Part shown: positions 28,398 through 32,814 of the stretch, piece after piece
Layout of the letters: the number at the start of each line of letters is the position of its first letter
How positions within the stretch are numbered: position 1 is the stretch's first letter
IMG/VR virus record: IMGVR_UViG_3300042450_001464
Span: 1 to 32,814 of that record
Reading direction: 5' to 3' (one strand)
Source of the DNA: a virus
DNA length: 32,814 nucleotides
Notes under the pieces: generated by a model
The model's input: only the letters and a program-made list of their open reading frames with translations
Told to the model about the DNA's origin: nothing
Databases searched by the model: none
Position numbers and translations under genes: made by a program

Positions 28398-28630
28398 GCG
28401 ATTACAGCCTGGACGCCACCGGTTTCCCAGTTGCGTTCCTTGGCCGCCTCCATGATTGCCAGAGCGTAGGCCCGCGTCTGGTGGGTGTTTGTATTGAAAG
28501 CCTCACGCACCGCAGACAGTTCCGATTGAGCGTCAGCGGGCAGCCTGTCGAACCATGTTCGGAAGCCGGGCTTTCCGTTCGACGCACGCGACAGCACGTC
28601 ATCAAGCAGGCTTGTCTTTCCCTTTGCCAC
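28376..28630 (-). CDS. Small helical phage protein
   Basis: I chose GTG at 28630 (AAGGA nine bases upstream), giving 84 residues (MAKGKTSLLDDVLSRASNGK). It is helical, with FRTWFDRLPADAQSELSAVR and a C-terminus GGVQAVIAWLRKRR. The pattern of a short Lys-rich start, a DDVLSRAS segment and a late Trp/Arg helix is found in small phage proteins of unknown role. It overlaps both neighbours by 20-30 bases. Confidence 0.6.
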   Translation of the reverse strand: MAKGKTSLLDDVLSRASNGKPGFRTWFDRLPADAQSELSAVREAFNTNTHQTRAYALAIMEAAKERNWETGGVQAVIAWLRKRR

Positions 28631-28790
28631 GAGGCTTTCCTTTCGGCTTGGGCTTCGAGCGCCGCAGGTACACCATGCCATCGTCATCGGGGATGCCGCC
28701 GCCAGCGGGTGCGTCGTCTTCCTCGTCCAACGGCGAAGCGTCGAACTCAGGCTTCGTCGCTGCCTTCGGCGGTGGCGGCTTGCGTGGCAT
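28602..28790 (-). CDS. Disordered charged small protein
   Basis: From ATG at 28790, AAGGA about ten bases upstream, giving 62 residues. It is Pro- and Lys-rich, with an acidic middle (LDEEDDAPAGGG) and a basic tail (SKPKPKGKPRGKGKDKPA). It has no fold motif and looks intrinsically disordered. It may bind nucleic acids or be a linker-type virion protein. It is uncertain. Confidence 0.5.
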   Translation of the reverse strand: MPRKPPPPKAATKPEFDASPLDEEDDAPAGGGIPDDDGMVYLRRSKPKPKGKPRGKGKDKPA

Positions 28791-28828
28791 CCGGCGTGAT
28801 CCTTTCGCCGTCCACCGTAGCGGGCGTG

Positions 28829-29152
28829 TCAATCTCCGACGTAGAACTTCTTGGCCGCGATCAACGCATTCCGTGCGTCGGTCTGCACCTTATTGCCCAC
28901 CTCGTTTAACCACTTCTGGCGACCGGCGCAGCCGCATCCGCCCGGCTTGCCAGCCGTGCGAGTCAGAGCCTCGACGCGATCCTTCGTAATGCCGATGGCG
29001 GTCAGCCCCTTTTCTACAAGGTCGCCAATCGGCACGGGTCGCCACGCCTTTTCCGGCAAGGGGCGGCATTCGCGGTGGGTGGGCAGCCGCCGGGCGACGT
29101 AGCCGCAGGCCGGGCAGGTCTGCGCCGGATTGGAGAAGTCACAGAGGGGCAT
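28829..29152 (-). CDS. Zinc-ribbon-type phage protein
   Basis: A 107-residue protein. CPACGYVARRLPTHREC (13-29) is a zinc-binding CxxC...HxxxC segment, and GGCGCAGRQKWLNEVG (72-87) is a second Cys-rich motif of the GCGCxxRQxxLN type. Between these is a helical domain (VEKGLTAIGITKDRVEAL). It is probably a small DNA-binding or virion-associated zinc protein that overlaps the end of the fibre gene. Confidence 0.65.
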   Translation of the reverse strand: MPLCDFSNPAQTCPACGYVARRLPTHRECRPLPEKAWRPVPIGDLVEKGLTAIGITKDRVEALTRTAGKPGGCGCAGRQKWLNEVGNKVQTDARNALIAAKKFYVGD

Positions 29153-31085
29153 TGATTGTTACGGTGTATGGGCAATCGGATGGGTTTACTGAGTTACACA
29201 GCGTGTAGTTTCCGAATGGATTGCACAAAGGCGTGTCCTTACATTCGCAGTCAGCCCCAACGCCTAACGGATAATTGGAAGTCCAATAGCGCGATCCAGA
29301 AACGCCTTCAGGGGAGAAGTCCACGGCAACGCTGCACTTTTTGTGACAGTTGTCTCCGCAGTCACTTGGAAAAAACCCGCTGGAAGTTTGACTTGCACAC
29401 AAACGCATATCAGCGGACACACCAAGCTGGCCTCCAAAAAAAGAATTTCCCCAGACGAGGTTAGAAGGGCCGGAATTTATACTCAGCACGGGGCGAACGT
29501 AGACGCCTTGCCCTGGCGCATTGGCATCTTGCGACGTAATGTCTATTTCCACCTCGCTAGGCACGGGTTCATTACCCTTGCAACAAATAAAACATGAACG
29601 CCCGCCTGGGTTTTTGTAGGTCGCGTCGTACTCCCCCCCAGCCGAGACGGTCGCCGTGCTGCCGCCGCTAGCCGAAAACGACACGCCAGACCATTCGGAG
29701 CAGTTGGTCACGTTGCCGATGGCTGTGAATGTTGTATTGCAAATGCTGCTAGAGGTGCCTGAAAGAATCTCAGATTGAAGCGTGATGTACGGTCGCGTCG
29801 TCGGCCCGTTATAAAGAACTTGGACGCGCCCGACATTGCTGGTCATGTTTCCAACGCCGCACATGCGGTGCTCGTATCGGCAGGCGTTGCCGTCTCCGTA
29901 ATTCAACCGCTTCACCACAACACTCAATCCGTTGTAGTAATCCCCGCAGCACTTCGTGTTTCGCCACTCCCACGCGAGGTAGTTGGTTCCGCCGTTGGTG
30001 ATGGCAATCGCCGTGATCTTGCCGAAGTTGGCACTGGCCGTGTCGTCCTCAACTGTGGCCGTTAGTGTTGCCCCGGTTCCTGCGCTCGGCGCGGTCTGGG
30101 TCACGCCGACTGTGACTGTCGCCACATAGGGTGACTCGCTGGCATCCTCGCGGTAATACGTGCCGCCAGCGTCGACGGTCACGCCAGTGATAACGCCGCT
30201 GTCCTTGAAATATTCGCCACCGTAATCAATTGTGACTCCTGTGATAGCCCCGTCGCCATCGACAGACGATACAGACGCAGAGAAGTAGCTGTAATACGTT
30301 TCCTGCCCGTCTGTGACCGTGACGGAAACAGGATCGCCAACAACGTAGTCGCCGCCGCCGCTGGTCGCCGTGATGCCAGACACGTTCCATACGGCGCGGC
30401 CGTCGTAGTCGGTTGTTTGCGTAAGCGTCACGGACAACGTCGCTCCCGTCCCGGCATCGCTGGCCACACTTGCGGATAGCGTCGGAGCTGTTCGAGTCGT
30501 GTTGATCGTGGCAGCCGCCGCCTGCTCTTCGGTGTCGCCTGCCGCCACGCTGAACGTGATCTGGTCGCCGTCAGCGTATCCGCTCGTTGTGCCTGTGACC
30601 GTTACGCCCGTGACGCTCCATGACGGGATGCCGTTCGCGTCGTTCGCGGAAGTGGCCGACACAGAGAACGTCGCCCCCGTGCCGCTGCCGCCGGATGCCG
30701 TGATCGTCGGGGCAACCCTGCCGAGCTTGGCGTAACCGCTTCCGCCGTTCGTCAGGTTCACGGCAGTGATCGGCCCCTTGTCCGTGTCTGGATAACCACC
30801 GGGGGCAGTGACCTTTCCAACCGCACCACCGCCGTATGGAGCAGAAAACGTCAGCAGGCAGAGATCGGGGCCGGGCGTTTGGTCTTGCAGGCCGCTAAAC
30901 GTGACCGTGAGCGTTTCCGGCAATTCGCCTTCGGTGCATTGGGTGCATGGCGCGTTGCAACACGGCGAGCAGCTCGACCCGAGCATGATGCCGAGCGGGT
31001 AGCCGCTGGCGGCGAACGCGAGAATCAGCCACGCCAACAGTGAGGGTGGATCGACTGACGAGATAGCGGCGAGAAGGTCGAGCAT
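29139..31085 (-). CDS. Cys-rich repetitive structural (tail or appendage) protein
   Basis: A 648-residue protein with GGAG upstream. A hydrophobic N-terminus (LLAWLILAFAASGYPLGIML) runs into a Cys-rich start (SSCSPCCNAPCTQC), so it may be a signal or lipobox-like segment, or a virion anchor. Residues about 100-360 repeat elements of the form I-T-x-V-x-x-N-G-G-x-x-Y and GSGTGATxxxx, the Gly-rich beta repeats of tail fibres and baseplate spikes. The C-terminal third is Cys-rich (CCKGN, CGDNCHKKC, ECKDTPLC), suggesting disulfides or metal binding. It lies with the other tail-type genes on the right. Export and virion location are inferred. Confidence 0.65.
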   Translation of the reverse strand: MLDLLAAISSVDPPSLLAWLILAFAASGYPLGIMLGSSCSPCCNAPCTQCTEGELPETLTVTFSGLQDQTPGPDLCLLTFSAPYGGGAVGKVTAPGGYPDTDKGPITAVNLTNGGSGYAKLGRVAPTITASGGSGTGATFSVSATSANDANGIPSWSVTGVTVTGTTSGYADGDQITFSVAAGDTEEQAAAATINTTRTAPTLSASVASDAGTGATLSVTLTQTTDYDGRAVWNVSGITATSGGGDYVVGDPVSVTVTDGQETYYSYFSASVSSVDGDGAITGVTIDYGGEYFKDSGVITGVTVDAGGTYYREDASESPYVATVTVGVTQTAPSAGTGATLTATVEDDTASANFGKITAIAITNGGTNYLAWEWRNTKCCGDYYNGLSVVVKRLNYGDGNACRYEHRMCGVGNMTSNVGRVQVLYNGPTTRPYITLQSEILSGTSSSICNTTFTAIGNVTNCSEWSGVSFSASGGSTATVSAGGEYDATYKNPGGRSCFICCKGNEPVPSEVEIDITSQDANAPGQGVYVRPVLSINSGPSNLVWGNSFFGGQLGVSADMRLCASQTSSGFFPSDCGDNCHKKCSVAVDFSPEGVSGSRYWTSNYPLGVGADCECKDTPLCNPFGNYTLCNSVNPSDCPYTVTINAPL

Positions 31086-31430
31086 CTAGCACTCCGCAGC
31101 GATCAGATACCACGCTGTGCCGTCCTTGGCAATCGCACACGCCCTTGAAGTGCTGGTTGCAGTCACGCCTGCGATAGCGGCAAAAAGATTCGTAGCGCTC
31201 ACCGTGTTCGGCGTCGTCGTCTGGTTGCGGAACGTCACCGTCTTGATAGAAGTCTTCGCCCACGCGCCCGTGAAGGTGCAGACGCGGAAGACGCGGCGCG
31301 GCCCGGCAGGGCCGGGGGAACCGAAGTCCAGATTGCCGCCATCACGGACCTGGTTCTCGACAACTAGGACGGCATCGGCGATCCGATTGGCTGCAGACCT
31401 GGTAAACGAAATGGCATCTGATTCCGCCAT
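31086..31430 (-). CDS. Hypothetical tail or appendage protein
   Basis: A 114-residue protein with GAGGA upstream; its stop is one base from the next start. It has an N-terminal helix (MAESDAISFTRSAANRIADAV) and a beta-rich rest with SPGPAGPRRVFRV and a FRNQTTTPNTVSATNLFAA segment. No known motif. Composition and the structural gene cluster suggest a virion protein. Confidence 0.65.
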   Translation of the reverse strand: MAESDAISFTRSAANRIADAVLVVENQVRDGGNLDFGSPGPAGPRRVFRVCTFTGAWAKTSIKTVTFRNQTTTPNTVSATNLFAAIAGVTATSTSRACAIAKDGTAWYLIAAEC

Positions 31431-31799
31431 TTAATCCTCAAGGATATTAAGAATCAGCCGCGTACCTGAAACTGCTGCGGCTGCGCCGTAATTACCCGGT
31501 GCAAGACGAAGGAAAGCGGCGTCTCCGCCCTTCATTTGAACAGCAGAGTAAAGGTTGGTGCCCTCAAGCCTGCCAAATGAAACCGTATGCGTTACGACCG
31601 ATGCGAGCGACTGAGCAAAACAAAAACCAAGGGTGTTCATCGTCGCGGTGCTGATAGCCGTAGGCGTCGTCCCAAGGCTAAGAGTTACGGACATCATCCC
31701 CGCAGTTGCAATGTCGGCGGTTTTTCCGCTGGCAGCAAACGTCTGCGAAAACGGCCCCTTTGCGGCGTTCACAAGAATCGAATACCTAACGTCTGACAT
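31431..31799 (-). CDS. Hypothetical tail or virion protein
   Basis: A 122-residue Gly/Ala/Thr-rich protein (MSDVRYSILVNAAKGPFSQT) with AGGGGGA upstream. Alternating strands (MMSVTLSLGTTPTAISTATM) suggest a beta barrel. RLAPGNYGAAAAVSGTRLIL resembles a common virion-surface sandwich pattern. No cysteines beyond one. Co-located with tail genes. Confidence 0.65.
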   Translation of the reverse strand: MSDVRYSILVNAAKGPFSQTFAASGKTADIATAGMMSVTLSLGTTPTAISTATMNTLGFCFAQSLASVVTHTVSFGRLEGTNLYSAVQMKGGDAAFLRLAPGNYGAAAAVSGTRLILNILED

Positions 31800-31808
31800 C
31801 AGTTCCCC

Positions 31809-32669
31809 CTAGTTTGGTGGTGCCCCGAAGTAACCGGAAAACTCTACTTCTCGATAGACGCGGCGGGTGAGGATGGCAGGTACAGGTGGGTCTCCTGTCG
31901 CCATGCCGCCCGACCCGTTTAGGGCTACAACCTCTGCCGACGCAATGTCGACTTCAACGCCGGTCTCGTCCTTTGTTTTGACGGTGGCCCTCTTGCGGAC
32001 TCCAGCCTCGATGAAGTTGTAGCCAACGTCCGGTATCAAGAGGTTCCACCCTGTCTGTCGAAACAGCAGTTCAACCGTCACTTCCCAGAACCCAACTATC
32101 ACGCCGTTTATCTCTTCGTATTTCTGCTGCCCGCTGATGCCTTGGCATTTCCAGCTTCCGGCCGTTGCGCCAAGGTAAGGGCTCGCGTTCACGGAGTTGG
32201 TGATCGCCGTGGCGATTGCTGAAGGGAACGTTGCCCGATTGCCCTTGATGAGCACCTTCGTCTGTGCTTCATCAACCTGCGGACCTCGCAGCCAATCTCC
32301 AGCGCTGTTGGTCATCGGTTTCATGGTGCTGCCGTCAAAGTAAAAAAACGCGGGGACGCTTGCACCTTGAGTCTGAAACGTCCAAATGTCTGGCCGATTG
32401 AGCGGGTCTTCGGAGTTGTCTTCTGGCCGGTACGTGGCAACGAGAGTCCTTGTGAAAACCTGCGCGTCTGGATCTGTTTCCTCCTCCGTTTCCTGCAGCT
32501 CAACGCAGTACATTCCGTTGTACTGGGAGCCGATAGAAATTTGGAAAAACGCCGCGAGGCCGCCCGGTGTGGTGAACGATATATCGTTCGTTTCCGTGAT
32601 GCGGCGAACGAGCGTCGGCCCTTCTCCGAAACGCTGTGTGAGGTCGTATGCCTCTTGGAACAAACTCAT
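31809..32669 (-). CDS. Structural protein, probable tail component
   Basis: A 286-residue protein with GGGGG upstream; its ATG overlaps the upstream stop as ATGA. It is beta-rich in its core (ISFTTPGGLAAFFQI, VFTRTLVATYRPED, FWEVTVELLFRQTGWNL), with acidic and Pro segments and no Cys cluster. It ends in a YREVEFSGYFGAPPN tail. The size and composition fit a tail-completion or baseplate protein. I recognise no family. Confidence 0.65.
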   Translation of the reverse strand: MSLFQEAYDLTQRFGEGPTLVRRITETNDISFTTPGGLAAFFQISIGSQYNGMYCVELQETEEETDPDAQVFTRTLVATYRPEDNSEDPLNRPDIWTFQTQGASVPAFFYFDGSTMKPMTNSAGDWLRGPQVDEAQTKVLIKGNRATFPSAIATAITNSVNASPYLGATAGSWKCQGISGQQKYEEINGVIVGFWEVTVELLFRQTGWNLLIPDVGYNFIEAGVRKRATVKTKDETGVEVDIASAEVVALNGSGGMATGDPPVPAILTRRVYREVEFSGYFGAPPN

Positions 32670-32814
32670 TTGACCCCCAAGATTTCAGCCTTTTTCGCCA
32701 ATGCGTTTCTGATGTCTTTCCGCAACTCCTTCAGTTCGCCGAGTTGCTTCTTGTATTCAGCAACTGCGGCATCTTCCCTGCCGCCAAGAAGGTCAAGCAG
32801 AGTATCAGCGCCAC
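32666..32814 (-). CDS. Partial coiled-coil protein, 5' end outside the window
   Basis: Only the last 48 codons are seen. They encode a charged helical region (DTLLDLLGGREDAAVAEYKK, then KQLGELKELRKDIRNALAKK) that looks like a coiled coil, ending ILGVK. The stop overlaps the next ATG. It is probably part of a tail or scaffolding-type protein; the full gene lies to the right. Confidence 0.6.
   Translation of the reverse strand, partial: GADTLLDLLGGREDAAVAEYKKQLGELKELRKDIRNALAKKAEILGVK

Noticed and set aside
28828-28840. TTGACACG promoter-like sequence on the minus strand near 28830
   Set aside because: The -35 hexamer is good, but there is no -10 box at 16-18 bases and only half of the CTACCGA motif. 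Probably chance.

Overview
The window is about 33 kb of a GC-rich tailed bacteriophage genome or prophage. The evidence is a P27-family terminase small subunit cut by the left edge, tail and appendage-type structural genes, a phage-style replication and recombination set, a RusA resolvase, three small HNH nucleases and an integrase. Genes are packed tightly. Almost all lie on the minus strand and many neighbours are joined by 4-base ATGA, GTGA or TTGA overlaps; only one gene (the integrase at 25560-26486) is on the plus strand. The host cannot be named from the sequence. A planctomycete or other high-GC aquatic bacterium is only a guess from the style of the proteins.

Read in the minus direction (right to left), the layout is as follows. 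(1) 32814-29139 holds five virion or tail-type genes, including a Cys-rich repetitive 648-residue protein. (2) 29152-26544 holds small accessory proteins, a calcineurin-like phosphoesterase and a Nmad1/DUF1599-like protein. It ends at a strong hairpin facing the integrase. (3) 26486-25389 is the integrase and a divergent control region. (4) 25388-23421 is an early block of small genes with a stand-alone prim-pol domain. It is driven by promoters that share a CTACCGA operator motif. (5) 23309-15068 is the replication core: Sak4-like ATPase, a protein with an SSB-like tail, a second tyrosine recombinase, a winged-helix protein, a ParB-like protein, HNH, an AEP primase fused to a DnaB-type helicase, an initiator-like protein carrying an iteron array in its own gene, a LexA-like winged helix, and a phage-encoded beta sliding clamp. 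(6) 15066-12651 holds a small HTH protein, a GNAT acetyltransferase, two exported proteins (one a trypsin-like protease) and RusA. (7) 12654-9231 is one coupled cassette of a SAM methyltransferase and four glycosyltransferase-like genes. (8) 9244-5673 holds small membrane or exported proteins around a papain-like peptidase, probably a lysis or envelope module. (9) 5640-3764 is a two-domain LamG-like appendage protein and a small partner. (10) 3763-3419 is the longest non-coding gap, rich in perfect inverted repeats. (11) 3418-1 holds small zinc-ribbon proteins, a beta-class DNA methyltransferase, two HNH nucleases and the terminase small subunit. The remaining head and packaging genes should lie to the left of the window.

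The most interesting signals are three. The first is a candidate replication origin: six 22-23 bp iterons plus a 15-bp-stem hairpin inside the initiator-like gene, an arrangement like lambda O. The second is a set of three related operators lying between -35 and -10 boxes, two of them placing the start codon at the predicted +1 (leaderless). The third is the five-gene glycan-modification cassette. The replisome also combines two different archaeo-eukaryotic-type primase proteins with a viral DnaN clamp, while no DNA polymerase is visible.
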